A stretch of DNA of 61,198 bases, taken from JACVRM01 sp046262315. Its GTDB lineage: Bacteria; Actinomycetota; Thermoleophilia; Gaiellales; Gaiellaceae. Position numbers and translations under genes: made by a program. The notes beneath the pieces were generated by a model. The model ran no database searches. It was not told the origin of the DNA and saw only the letters and a list, made by a program, of their open reading frames with translations. Positions 6,213 to 16,420 of the stretch are shown piece by piece; position 1 is the stretch's first letter; the number at the start of each line of letters is the position of its first letter. Location: assembly GCA_046262315.1 (NCBI GenBank), contig JBHEMZ010000118.1, positions 1 through 61,198 of the forward strand, read 5' to 3'.

Positions 6213-8479
6213 TCGCACTCGGGAGGTACGGCCAACACATTGCCCTCGGCGGGCTCTGTCTCGGCCTCGCCTCGTCGAACGCCGTTCGGCCCTCTGCCGC
6301 CGTGGCGGTCATCGGTGCGGTCGCCGTCTTGGGAGTCGCGGCCTGGACGGCCGGTCCTCCCCGCTCGCTCGCCGCGGCGCTCGTTCTTGCCCTTGCTGGC
6401 GCCGCGTGGGGCGGCATGCGCCTGGATGCTCTCGACCGCAGCCCGCTGGCGTCCGATGTCGCACGTGCGGGCCGCGCGACGATCGTCGTCACAGGTCCGG
6501 CGCGCCGGTCGCTGTTCGCGCAGCGCATTCCGGCCGAGGTGCAGCGCTTTCGCGGCCGCGCTTTGCGCGAGCCGGTGCTGCTCGAGCTGCCACTCGGCCG
6601 GTCGCCACCGCAGGGCTCCGTCCTGGATCTCGTCGGCGAGGTGCGCTCACCCCGTCCCGCACAGAACGGGTTCGACGAGGGCGCATACCTGGGTCGCCGG
6701 GGAATCCAGGTCGTTATTCGTGCGTCAGCGTGGGAGCAAATCGGCCGCCGCCGAGGCGCCCTTGGTCTCGCCGACCGTCTCCGCCACCGGCTCGCCCACA
6801 CGATGGCGCCCGGCCTCGGCGGCGATCGCCGCGCGGTCGTTGCCGGGGTCGTGCTCGGTGAGGACGAGGGGCTCTCCGACGGGCTGGCCGACGCCTTCAG
6901 GGCCTCGGGCCTCTATCACCTCCTGGCCGTGTCAGGGCAGAACGTGGCGCTCGTGGGCGGCGGCATGGTCGTGTTGCTCTGGCTTGTGGGCGTGTCCCGG
7001 TGGGTCGGCCAGGCAGTCGCGATCGCGGCGATCGCAGCATACGTAGCGGTGGTCGGCTGGCAGCCCTCCGTTGTCCGCGCCGGCGTTGCCGGAGTGCTCG
7101 CGTCGCTCGCGTGGCTGGCCGCGAGGCCCGCGGAGCGCTGGTACTTCCTGCTTGCAGGCGGGGCGGCGCTACTCGCCTGGAATCCGTACAGCCTGTTCGA
7201 CCCGGGCTTTCAGCTCTCCTTCGGCGCTGTCGCGGCGATCTTCGTCGTGGTCCCTCGCGTCCGGCGACGGCTCGACGGGTATCCGATGCCCCCGTTCGCG
7301 CGGGACGCGATCGCCGTCTCGGCAGCCTGCGGCGTCGCCACGGCTCCGCTGCTGCTCTGGCACTTCGATGCGGTGCCGGTCTACGCGGTGCTGAGTAACG
7401 TGCTCGCAGCGCCGGCGGTCGCTCCGCTGCTCGGGCTCGCGCTCGTCACAGCGGCCGTCGAGCCGATTGCTCCTTCGTTTGCCCTACTGCTCGGCTACGT
7501 GCAGGGTCTGCTCGCCGCGTACCTGATCGGAGTTGCGCGCTTCGTCGCCGCGCTCCCGTTTGCCCAGGTCGGAACGCGGTCCGCCCTCGTGCTCGCTGCG
7601 ATAGGCGTCGCCCTCGTGCTCGTCGCCCGTTGCCGCCGGGGCGCCGCGGTGGCGCTCGCGGCCGCAGCGGTCGTCCTGATCGTCGGGTGGCGCCATTGGA
7701 CTCGAGATACATGGCCCCCTCCGCCGCGCGACGGCCTGCGTATCACAGCCCTCGACGTCGGCCAGGGCGATGCGATCCTGCTCCAGGTTCCGGAGGGAGC
7801 GGTGCTGGTGGACGAAGGCCCTCCCGAGGCGCGGGTCGCCACACAGCTTCAGCGTCTCGGCGTTCGCCGTCTCGCTCTCCTCGTGCTCAGTCATCCCCAG
7901 CGCGATCACGTCGGCGGGGCAGCCGGCGTCCTCCGCGCGCTGCCGGTCGGCGCGATCCTCGACCCGCGACTGACCGCTGTGAGCCCCGACGAGGAGTCCG
8001 CGCTCGAGGAGGCACGTCAGCGGCACGTTCCCGTCCGCGCAGCGCGGGCAGACACGACGTACCGGCTCGGCAGGCTGCGTCTGCGCGTGCTGTGGCCACG
8101 GGCTCCCGGCATGAGGGTCGCCGACGCCAACGACGGCGCTGTCGTGCTGCTCGCGTCGTTCGGTCACGTGGACGCGCTCCTGACCGCCGACGCCGAGTCG
8201 AACGTCACGTTGTCGCTGCGTCCGCCGCCGGTCGAGATCCTGAAGGTCGCGCATCACGGGTCGGCTGACGAAGGCCTCGATCGCCTGCTGTCCGCGACCA
8301 GGCCGCGCGTCGCGCTGATCTCCGTCGGAGCACGCAACGACTACGGCCATCCCACGCCGTCAACGCTCCGGTCCCTTGCGGCCGCGCCGGGCCTGGCGGT
8401 GTACCGGACCGATCAGGATGGGCGCGTCGCGGTGGACTCGGACGGCGAGCGGCTCTGGATTCGCACCGAGCGCGAGTAA
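6209..8479 (+). CDS. comEC: ComEC/Rec2 family DNA uptake channel
   Basis: A 756-residue polytopic protein thought to form the inner-membrane channel for single-stranded DNA. N-terminal transmembrane helices (about 1-65) precede a DUF4131-type soluble domain (65-190) and the competence core of some ten helices (about 205-490) with the LLAVSGQNVALVGGG signature. The C-terminal metallo-beta-lactamase domain (about 515-740) has LDVGQGDA at 515, SHPQRDHVGG near 561 and VAHHGS near 680, so metal ligands are largely present. The first His of the usual HxHxDH is replaced by Ser and the third position by Gln, as is common in ComEC. It overlaps comEA by 4 bp and is followed by holA. Confidence 0.93.
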   Translation: MIALGRYGQHIALGGLCLGLASSNAVRPSAAVAVIGAVAVLGVAAWTAGPPRSLAAALVLALAGAAWGGMRLDALDRSPLASDVARAGRATIVVTGPARRSLFAQRIPAEVQRFRGRALREPVLLELPLGRSPPQGSVLDLVGEVRSPRPAQNGFDEGAYLGRRGIQVVIRASAWEQIGRRRGALGLADRLRHRLAHTMAPGLGGDRRAVVAGVVLGEDEGLSDGLADAFRASGLYHLLAVSGQNVALVGGGMVVLLWLVGVSRWVGQAVAIAAIAAYVAVVGWQPSVVRAGVAGVLASLAWLAARPAERWYFLLAGGAALLAWNPYSLFDPGFQLSFGAVAAIFVVVPRVRRRLDGYPMPPFARDAIAVSAACGVATAPLLLWHFDAVPVYAVLSNVLAAPAVAPLLGLALVTAAVEPIAPSFALLLGYVQGLLAAYLIGVARFVAALPFAQVGTRSALVLAAIGVALVLVARCRRGAAVALAAAAVVLIVGWRHWTRDTWPPPPRDGLRITALDVGQGDAILLQVPEGAVLVDEGPPEARVATQLQRLGVRRLALLVLSHPQRDHVGGAAGVLRALPVGAILDPRLTAVSPDEESALEEARQRHVPVRAARADTTYRLGRLRLRVLWPRAPGMRVADANDGAVVLLASFGHVDALLTADAESNVTLSLRPPPVEILKVAHHGSADEGLDRLLSATRPRVALISVGARNDYGHPTPSTLRSLAAAPGLAVYRTDQDGRVAVDSDGERLWIRTERE

Positions 8480-8482
8480 TCT
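8477..8482 (+). promoter_or_regulatory. -10 element of holA
   Basis: TAATCT lies 7 nt above the GTG at 8490 and overlaps the comEC stop codon (TAA 8477-8479). It fits the leaderless pattern seen across the window. No clear -35 is visible. Confidence 0.4.
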
Positions 8483-8489
8483 CCAAGTC

Positions 8490-9455
8490 GTGTCGACGGA
8501 GCCGCTGCGCCCGGCGTACCTGCTCACGGGCACCGATCGCCCGAAGATCGCACGCGCACTCGAGCGGTTGCGGTCGCGCTTCGACGAAGCGTCCGTCGAG
8601 CACCTCTTCGCCATGAGCGCCACCGGGTCGGACGCGGTCACAGCCTGCAACGCTCTCGGCCTGTTCGGCGGGGGTTCGCACCTCGTCGTGGTGGTGGGCG
8701 TCGACCGCTGGAAGGCAGCCGACGCGAAGGCTGTCGTTGAGTACCTCTCGGACCCGACGCCCGAGACGGTTCTCGCGCTCGTCGCCGACAGCCTCAAGCT
8801 GGACTCGCCGCTCGCCAAGGCGGTGGCGCCAGCCGGGGAGGTGCTCGCCTGGGACGTTTCCCGGAAGCGCCTGCCGGCGTGGGTCGCCGAGCAGTTCGCG
8901 CGGCTCGAAGCGCATGCCGATCGGGATGCGTGCGAGGCGCTCGTCGAGCTCGTGGGCGAGAACCTCGATGAGCTCATGGCGGAGATCGACAAGCTCGCCA
9001 CCTGGGCGGGTGGAGAGCCGCTCGCGGCGCGCGATGTGGAGGTGCTCGCAGTGCACACGCGCGAGGCGCCCTCGTGGGGTCTTTCGGATGCGTGGGGCCA
9101 GCGGGACGTCGCCGCTCTGCTCGCTGCCTACGAGGGCGAGGTGCAGCGGGCCGAGCCCTTCCTTGTCGGCGCGAGGCTCGCGTCGCACGTCGGACTCGTG
9201 CGGGCTGCGCAGCGACAGGCCGACGGCGGCCGGGCGACCCGTGACATTGCGAAGACGCTCGGCGTCCACGAATTCCGCGTTCGCAAGGCGCTGGGGCATG
9301 CCCAGCAGTACTCGCCGGACGAGCTCGACGCCGCGGTCGTCCGTCTGGCGGAGCTCGACGCGGCGCTCAAAGGCGCGAGCCGCCGGCCTCCGGAGCTCGA
9401 GCTCGAGCTCGCGCTTGTCGACGTCACACGTCTGCAAGCCGTAGCTCCGGGATAA
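8490..9455 (+). CDS. holA: DNA polymerase III delta subunit
   Basis: A 321-residue clamp-loader delta subunit, which opens the beta clamp during DNA replication. The N-terminal RecA-like fold (PAYLLTGTDRPKIARAL, then FGGGSHLVVVVGVDRWK) and a helical C-terminal collar (about 210-315: SDAWGQRDVAALLAAYEGE and VGLVRAAQRQADGGRA) match the family; Walker A is degenerate as expected for delta. The comEA-comEC-holA-rpsT order is a common bacterial neighbourhood. The GTG at 8490 gives the normal N-terminus and has a -10 element 7 nt upstream. It converges on rpsT. Confidence 0.9.
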   Translation: MSTEPLRPAYLLTGTDRPKIARALERLRSRFDEASVEHLFAMSATGSDAVTACNALGLFGGGSHLVVVVGVDRWKAADAKAVVEYLSDPTPETVLALVADSLKLDSPLAKAVAPAGEVLAWDVSRKRLPAWVAEQFARLEAHADRDACEALVELVGENLDELMAEIDKLATWAGGEPLAARDVEVLAVHTREAPSWGLSDAWGQRDVAALLAAYEGEVQRAEPFLVGARLASHVGLVRAAQRQADGGRATRDIAKTLGVHEFRVRKALGHAQQYSPDELDAAVVRLAELDAALKGASRRPPELELELALVDVTRLQAVAPG

Positions 9456-9505
9456 CGCGAGTCTTACCCGGCCCCTAGGGCGCGGGGCGGGCGAGGGTTG
9501 GCTGG

Positions 9506-9769
9506 CTAGGAGCCCGGCCGAACGAGGCGGGCGGCCTGCGCCTTCTTGCGTGCGGCCAGGTTCCGGTGGATGGCGCCGCGCGCGGCCGCGCGATCGATCC
9601 ATTGCTGCAACTGCCGGTGACCGTGCGCGATCCGCTCGGCGTCCCCCTCTTCGACGGCCGTCTCGACTCGCTTGGTCAGCGTCTTGATCGTCGAGCGGTA
9701 GCGCAGGTTCTCGAGCCGTTCGCGGGCGGCGATGCGGACGCGCTTCTTCTGCTGCTTGATATTCGCCAT
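9506..9769 (-). CDS. rpsT: 30S ribosomal protein S20
   Basis: An 87-residue primary 16S-binding protein of the small subunit. It starts MANIKQQKKRVRIAARER and is rich in Lys, Arg and Ala, with three long helices, as in the whole family. The ATG at 9769 gives the standard MANI start; the longer frame to 9901 is non-coding extension. A TACGAT -10 at 9808-9803 would give an mRNA leader of about 25-30 nt with no obvious Shine-Dalgarno. Located convergent with holA, as in many genomes. Confidence 0.95.
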   Translation of the reverse strand: MANIKQQKKRVRIAARERLENLRYRSTIKTLTKRVETAVEEGDAERIAHGHRQLQQWIDRAAARGAIHRNLAARKKAQAARLVRPGS

Positions 9770-10074
9770 GGCGTGAAAACGCTCGCTCATGCGGGCCGCC
9801 GGATCGTAGCAGAGCGCTGGTTGCTCGCCCGATGGCGCGCCTCGCGCGTGCCCGAGATTGTCCAGTGGGTATGGCGTCGCACACTCGTCACAGTGCGCCA
9901 CCCTTTCGTGCGCCGCTCGCCGCTACGCTCGAGCTGGGGAGGAGGAGCGGTGGCCCCCGCGGAGCGGTCCGACCCGTCCCGGCTGGGCATGTCTCGTCCG
10001 GACTCGCCCCCACCCAGTGCGTGCGGCGATGGCGCGGCAGGGAAGCGGCGGGCCGCCTCCCTATACTCGCCCGC
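9770..10074. other. Divergent intergenic region rpsT/murJ
   Basis: This 305-bp gap holds the putative rpsT -10 (TACGAT, minus strand 9808-9803) and the murJ -10 at 10062-10067. Both strands are open in long frames, but their codon content is not protein-like. I see no RNA gene or strong hairpin. Confidence 0.4.
10062..10067 (+). promoter_or_regulatory. -10 element of murJ
   Basis: TATACT, 7 nt above the GTG at 10075, with no Shine-Dalgarno between. It is one of the best -10 matches in the window and decides the murJ start. The -35 region is not recognisable. Confidence 0.5.
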
Positions 10075-11643
10075 GTGGAGACGCCGGACCAGGGGCGCCG
10101 GCTCGTCTGGTCGACGGCGATTTTCTCGCTCGCCACCGGGCTTTCGCGCGTCCTCGGGCTCGCCCGCGAGGTCGTCGCGGCGAACTACTTCGGCGTGCGC
10201 GGCCCCATCAACGCCTTCACGGTCGCGTTCCAGATCCCGAACCTCGTACGCGCGCTAGTGGCAGACGCGGCCCTTTCGTCCGCCTTCGTCCCCGTCTTCA
10301 GCGAGCTGCTCGAGAAGGGCGATCGCGCCCGCGCCTGGCGCGTCGCGTCGACGATCTTCTGGCTGCTCGTCCTCGGCCTGACCGGGCTGACGGCGCTGTT
10401 CGTCCTCGCCGCGCCGCTGCTCGTCCCGCCGATGACCGACGCGTACGACGACCTCGCTGTTCGCCTGTCGCAGATTCTTTTTCCGATCGTCGCGCTGCTC
10501 GGCGTCTCCGGAGTGATCGTCGGGATCCTGAACAGCTACGAGCACTTCAGCGTCCCGGCGCTGACTCCCGTGTTTTGGAACCTCGCCATCATCGCCGGCC
10601 TTGTACTCGGCGTCCCGCATGCCGACTCCGAGAGCGGCCGCCTTTACGTCTACGCGGGCTCGATTCTTGCGGGGACCGTCATTCAGGTGCTCCTGCCCGT
10701 CCCCTGGCTGCGCGGACGCGACGGGGGCCTTCGTCCCGTTCTCGACTGGCGGGACCCGCACGTGCGCCAGGTCTTTCGGCTCATGGGGCCGGTCACGCTC
10801 AGCCTCGGCCTGATCAATGTGAACGCTGTGATCGGCACAGTCTTCGCGGCGAAGCTGATCGACGGCACGATCGCACCGACCGCGATCGACAAGGCGTTTC
10901 GCGTCTACATGCTGCCGCAGGGGATGTTCTCCGTGGCCGTGGCCACAGTGCTGTTTCCGGCGCTCTCCCGCCTGGCCACCCGTGGCGACGTGCCCGGCTT
11001 CCGCGACACGGTCTCGCGCGGACTGCGGCAGATCAACTTCCTGCTCGTCCCTGCGGCCGCCGCCTCCGCCGTGCTCGCGGAGCCGATCGTGCGGCTGCTC
11101 TACGAGCGCGGGCGGTTCGACCCGGACCAGACGACCGTCGTCGCCGGCGCGCTGGCTGCCTTTTCGCTCGGGCTCGCCTTCAACGGGATGATGCTCATGC
11201 TGAACCGCGGTTTCTTCAGCCTCCAACAGCCGTGGATTCCGACCTGGGTCGCGCTCGGCAACCTCGTCCTGAACGTCGCGCTCTATGTCGCCTTCTACCG
11301 CGTCGGGGCGTGGGGGATCCCGTTCGCCGTCTCGCTCGCGAATGTGGCGGGCGCTTTGGCTCTCATCGTGCTGCTGCGGCGCCGGCTCGGGCGACTCGAC
11401 TTGCGGGCCGTCGGCGCGTCGCTCGCCAAGGTGACGATCGCCTCAGGCCTCCTCGCCGCGGCCTCGTGGGTCGTGTGGTGGGCGCTCGACGACGCTCTTG
11501 GCCGGTCGTTCGGCGGTCAGCTGGTGTCCCTCGCGGGCTCCGTTTTCGCGGGTCTCGCCGTCTATGTGGCCGCCTGCCGGGCGCTCCGAGTCCGCGAGAT
11601 CGAGGCGCTACTCTCCCTGAGGGCCCGTTTCCGCCGGGCCTGA
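10075..11643 (+). CDS. murJ: Lipid II flippase MurJ
   Basis: A 522-residue polytopic protein of the MOP superfamily that flips lipid II for peptidoglycan synthesis. About 14 transmembrane helices are visible, with family landmarks: LSRVLGLAREVVAANYFG near residue 20, FQIPNLVRALVADAALSSAF near 45, VSRGLRQINFLLVPAAAA near 318 and a FNGMMLMLNRGFFSLQ helix near 370. The GTG at 10075 is chosen from the TATACT element 7 nt upstream; the frame open from 9832 adds 81 residues without membrane or family character. It lies 7 bp before lepA, so cotranscription is likely. Confidence 0.93.
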   Translation: METPDQGRRLVWSTAIFSLATGLSRVLGLAREVVAANYFGVRGPINAFTVAFQIPNLVRALVADAALSSAFVPVFSELLEKGDRARAWRVASTIFWLLVLGLTGLTALFVLAAPLLVPPMTDAYDDLAVRLSQILFPIVALLGVSGVIVGILNSYEHFSVPALTPVFWNLAIIAGLVLGVPHADSESGRLYVYAGSILAGTVIQVLLPVPWLRGRDGGLRPVLDWRDPHVRQVFRLMGPVTLSLGLINVNAVIGTVFAAKLIDGTIAPTAIDKAFRVYMLPQGMFSVAVATVLFPALSRLATRGDVPGFRDTVSRGLRQINFLLVPAAAASAVLAEPIVRLLYERGRFDPDQTTVVAGALAAFSLGLAFNGMMLMLNRGFFSLQQPWIPTWVALGNLVLNVALYVAFYRVGAWGIPFAVSLANVAGALALIVLLRRRLGRLDLRAVGASLAKVTIASGLLAAASWVVWWALDDALGRSFGGQLVSLAGSVFAGLAVYVAACRALRVREIEALLSLRARFRRA

Positions 11644-11650
11644 CCTTGTC

Positions 11651-13434
<1,784 letters not shown>

Positions 13435-13438
<4 letters not shown>

Positions 13439-14562
13439 GCGGCGTCCGGCATCTGTACGTCCACTTGCCGTTCTGCGCGCACCGCTGCGGCTACTGCGAC
13501 TTCGTCACCGTCGTCGGGCGCGGATCGCAGCACGGCGCCTACGTGGACGCGCTGCTCTGCGAGCTCGAGCTGGAGCGCGAGCTGCTTGCGCCGTCGCTCG
13601 GAACGGTGTTCCTCGGCGGCGGCACGCCCACCTTCACGGCGCCGGCGGCGCTCGCCCGGCTGCTGGCCGCGCTCCCGACGGCCGAAGAGGTGACCGTCGA
13701 GGCGAATCCCGAGACCGTCACGCCCCAGTTGGCCGCGCTACTCCGCGAGCACGGCGTGAACCGCGTCTCGCTCGGGGCCCAGTCGTTCCAGTCCGACCTA
13801 CTGCACACGCTCGAGCGGCGCGCCACCCCCGACGACGTCCGGCGCGCGCTTTACGCTCTTCGAGATGCCAATTTTGACAACATCTCGCTGGATCTCGTCT
13901 ACGGGATCCCCGGCCAGAGGGCCTCCGGCCTCGAGCGCGATCTCTCCGCGGCGCTCGCGCTGGAGCCGGAGCACCTGTCCTGCTATGAGCTCGAGGCCAA
14001 GCCCGGCACGCGCTTCACGCACGCGCACGGAGAGGAGCTCGCCCGCCAGGCGGGGGCGATGGAGGGCTACCTCGAGCGGGTGGTTGAGGCGTTGACGGGC
14101 GCGGGCTACCGCTGGTATGAGACCGCCAACTTCTGCCGCGAGCCGACCGTGGCGGACGCACGAGATCTGCGGGCGCGCCACAACCTGGCGTACTGGCACG
14201 GTCGCGACTATCTGGGCCTCGGCATCGGCGCCGTATCCACGGTCGGGACGGTCCGCTGGCGGAACGCGCCCAGCCTCCCCGGGTACGTGCGGGCGCTTGC
14301 GGGCGGCACGCGTCCGCGGCGCGAGCGCGAGGTTCTTCCCGAGCCGGTGAAGCGAGCGGAGCGGCTCCTCCTCGGGCTGCGGCTCGACGAGCCTCTCGGC
14401 CTCGAAGGGCTCCGCGGCGCCGTCGACCGGAGCGGCCTGGAGCGCGCACGGCGGCTCGGCCTGGCGGAGGTGCGGCGCGGTGAGGACGGCAGGGAGGCGC
14501 TGACGCTGACCCGGCGCGGACGATTCCTCGGCGGCGGCGTGACCGCGGATCTGCTCGCCTAG
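13435..14562 (+). CDS. hemW: HemW, radical SAM heme chaperone (CPO-III-like)
   Basis: A 375-residue radical SAM protein related to coproporphyrinogen III oxidase; the HemW clade is thought to deliver heme rather than oxidise porphyrin. The 4Fe-4S ligands are in CAHRCGYCDF (about residues 14-23), with GGGTPT near 60, an NPETV near 97 and the HemW-like segment YYELEAKPGTRF-type (here CYELEAKPGTRF). The extra N-terminal Cys region of true HemN is absent. The GTG at 13435 overlaps the lepA stop; the longer frame from 13294 lies within lepA. lepA-hemW-hrcA order is widespread in Gram-positive-related bacteria. Confidence 0.92.
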
Positions 14563-14586
14563 GCCCGGTTCTTCCTGCAAAACGCC

Positions 14587-14592
14587 TACAAT
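14587..14592 (+). promoter_or_regulatory. -10 element of hrcA
   Basis: TACAAT, 6 nt above the GTG at 14599, with no Shine-Dalgarno. The usual HrcA operator (CIRCE) is not seen in the hemW-hrcA gap. Confidence 0.5.
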
Positions 14593-14598
14593 CGATCT

Positions 14599-15636
14599 GT
14601 GAGCGCGCAGCGCGTCGAGCTGACCGAGCGGCAGCGCGACATCCTGCGCCGCGTGGTCGAGGATCACGTCGGCACCGGCCAGCCCGTGGGCTCGAAGCAC
14701 CTCGTCGAAGCGGGGCGGCTGAACGTGTCGGCGTCGACCGTGCGCAGTGAGCTGGCGGAGCTGGAGGCGCTTGGGCTGCTCACGCACCCGCATACCTCGG
14801 CCGGGCGAGTGCCGACCGAGCGCGGGTACCGGCTCTACGTCGACGAGCTCCTCCAGCGTCTCGACCGACCGGTGTCGTTCCCACTCGACCTCTCGGCGGT
14901 GCACGGCGAGGTGGACACGACGCTGCAGACGACGACGGAGACGCTCTCCGACGTGACGCGGCTGCTCGCGCTTGTGTCTGCGCCTCCGCTCGAGGCCGCC
15001 AGCGTGCGGCATGTCGAAGTGCTTCTGCTCCAGCCCCAGCTTGCGATGGCCGTTGTGATCACGTCGACGGGTGGCGTGAGCAAGCGTGTGCTCACCTTCG
15101 ACGAGCCCGTCGACTCGGGCCTGACCAAGTGGGCGGCGGAGTACCTGAACGAGCAGGTCGCGGGCCTGAAGCTCGGGACGCGCGCGCTGCGGCAGCGCTT
15201 CGAAGATCCGACGCTGTCGTCGCGCGAGCGTCTGTTCCTGGAACTCGTGTGGCCGGCCTTCACCGATCTTGCCACCGAGGACCGGCAGCTGTTTGTCGGC
15301 GGAGCCGCGACCCTGCTTGACGAGCTGCGACTCGAGGACTTCGCCGGCTATCGGAGCCTGCTCGACGTGCTGGAGAAGCGCGCCGCTCTGCTCGAGCTGA
15401 TTGCCGGCGTGCTCGACCGCGAGCGCACGTACGTGCGTGTGGGCGACGAGCTCTCGCACCCCGGCCTGCGCGAGGTGGCAGTCGTCAGTGCCGCCTACGG
15501 TGTCGTCAACCGCACGCTCGGCGCGGTCAGCCTGCTCGGGCCGCTGCGTATGGATTATGCGATGGCGATCCAGTCGGTGCGTGCTGCGGCCTGGGAGCTC
15601 TCGCGCTTCGCGGAGACCTACTACGCCGACAACTGA
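14599..15636 (+). CDS. hrcA: Heat-inducible transcription repressor HrcA
   Basis: A 345-residue repressor of chaperone genes. The N-terminal winged helix has LTERQRDILRRVVEDHV, GTGQPVGSKHLVEA and LNVSASTVRSELAELEALG, followed by the HTSAGRVPTERGYRLYVDEL signature near residue 65-85. A GAF-like dimerisation domain and conserved tail (RMDYAMAIQSVRAAAWELS) complete it. A TACAAT element 6 nt upstream of the GTG supports a leaderless transcript. dnaJ lies one gene downstream; grpE and dnaK are not here. No CIRCE palindrome is evident near hrcA or dnaJ, so its operator may be elsewhere. Confidence 0.95.
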   Translation: MSAQRVELTERQRDILRRVVEDHVGTGQPVGSKHLVEAGRLNVSASTVRSELAELEALGLLTHPHTSAGRVPTERGYRLYVDELLQRLDRPVSFPLDLSAVHGEVDTTLQTTTETLSDVTRLLALVSAPPLEAASVRHVEVLLLQPQLAMAVVITSTGGVSKRVLTFDEPVDSGLTKWAAEYLNEQVAGLKLGTRALRQRFEDPTLSSRERLFLELVWPAFTDLATEDRQLFVGGAATLLDELRLEDFAGYRSLLDVLEKRAALLELIAGVLDRERTYVRVGDELSHPGLREVAVVSAAYGVVNRTLGAVSLLGPLRMDYAMAIQSVRAAAWELSRFAETYYADN

Positions 15637-15653
15637 CGGCCACAGTCGCCTCC

Positions 15654-16376
15654 GTGCGGGTGCTCTCGTACAACATCTGGGACGGAGGCGGCGGCCGGCT
15701 CGCATCCCTCTCCAGCGTGCTCGAGGTGGAGCAGCCCGACGCCGTCGCGCTCCAGGAGGTGACGCAAGCGTCGGCTGCGGTGCTCGGCGATACGCTCGGG
15801 ATGGCGGTCACGTTCGGCGAGGGGAACGGCATCTTCGACCTTCACGTGGCGTGGCTGACGCGGCTCCCGGTCCGCCGCTCGCGCAACCACAGGCTCGCGG
15901 CGCTGTCCAAGAGCCTGCTGGAGGTGGAGACCGACGGACTGCGACTCTTCACGATCCACCTTGCCTCTCGGCACGAGGAGAAGGCGTATCCACGGGCGGG
16001 CGAGGTCGCTGCGATCCTCGACGTGCTCTCCCCCGTCGAGGGGCCCCACCTCCTAGTCGGCGATCTCAATGCTCTCGAGCCGGGCGACGAGGTCGGCACG
16101 CCCCCGGCGGGTGTCGTCCCCCGCGGCGAGGCCGTCGCCGGCGCGCCGCGAGGAGTACTGGCTCCCCTTCGCGCTGCCGGCTACGTGGATTGCTACCGGG
16201 CGCTACACCCTGGCGAGCCCGGCTCGACCTACCCGGCCGACGCACCCTGGCTGCGCCTGGACTACGCCTTCGCGTCAGGCGATCTGGCTGCGCGCGTCCA
16301 CGCCTGCGAGGTCGCGGTTGGTCCGATGGCGGCGGGGGCGTCCGATCACCTGCCGCTGCGGGTCGTGATCGGGTAG
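15654..16376 (+). CDS. Endonuclease/exonuclease/phosphatase family protein
   Basis: A 240-residue EEP-superfamily hydrolase. The fold's motifs appear in order: SYNIWDGG (residue 5), QEV with catalytic Glu near residue 39, FTIHLASRHEE near 100, VGDLNALEPGDE near 130 (Asp/Asn), and the terminal ASDHLPL near 228 with the active-site Asp-His. Such enzymes hydrolyse phosphodiester or phosphomonoester bonds; the substrate cannot be told. It begins 17 bp after hrcA and sits where grpE/dnaK might be expected. The GTG at 15654 has no Shine-Dalgarno; a CACAGT hexamer lies 7 nt upstream. Confidence 0.8.
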   Translation: MRVLSYNIWDGGGGRLASLSSVLEVEQPDAVALQEVTQASAAVLGDTLGMAVTFGEGNGIFDLHVAWLTRLPVRRSRNHRLAALSKSLLEVETDGLRLFTIHLASRHEEKAYPRAGEVAAILDVLSPVEGPHLLVGDLNALEPGDEVGTPPAGVVPRGEAVAGAPRGVLAPLRAAGYVDCYRALHPGEPGSTYPADAPWLRLDYAFASGDLAARVHACEVAVGPMAAGASDHLPLRVVIG

Positions 16377-16377
16377 C

Positions 16378-16399
16378 GCCGCCGCCGAGAGGCGGCGGC
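16378..16399. terminator. GC-only hairpin between phosphatase gene and dnaJ
   Basis: GCCGCCGCC (16378-16386) pairs perfectly with GGCGGCGGC (16391-16399) around a GAGA tetraloop. There is no T-tract. It starts 2 nt after the upstream stop and lies before the dnaJ -10, so it may end the hrcA transcript or act as an RNA stabiliser. Confidence 0.5.
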
Positions 16400-16408
16400 A
16401 CCCGGAGC

Positions 16409-16414
16409 TACGCT
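16409..16414 (+). promoter_or_regulatory. -10 element of dnaJ
   Basis: TACGCT, 6 nt above the GTG at 16421. It fits the window's leaderless pattern and sits just after the GC hairpin, suggesting dnaJ has its own promoter. Confidence 0.45.
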
Positions 16415-16420
16415 TCGACC

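Noticed and set aside
14563..14598. CIRCE operator at hrcA
   Set aside because: No TTAGCACTC-N9-GAGTGCTAA-like inverted repeat is present here or before dnaJ.
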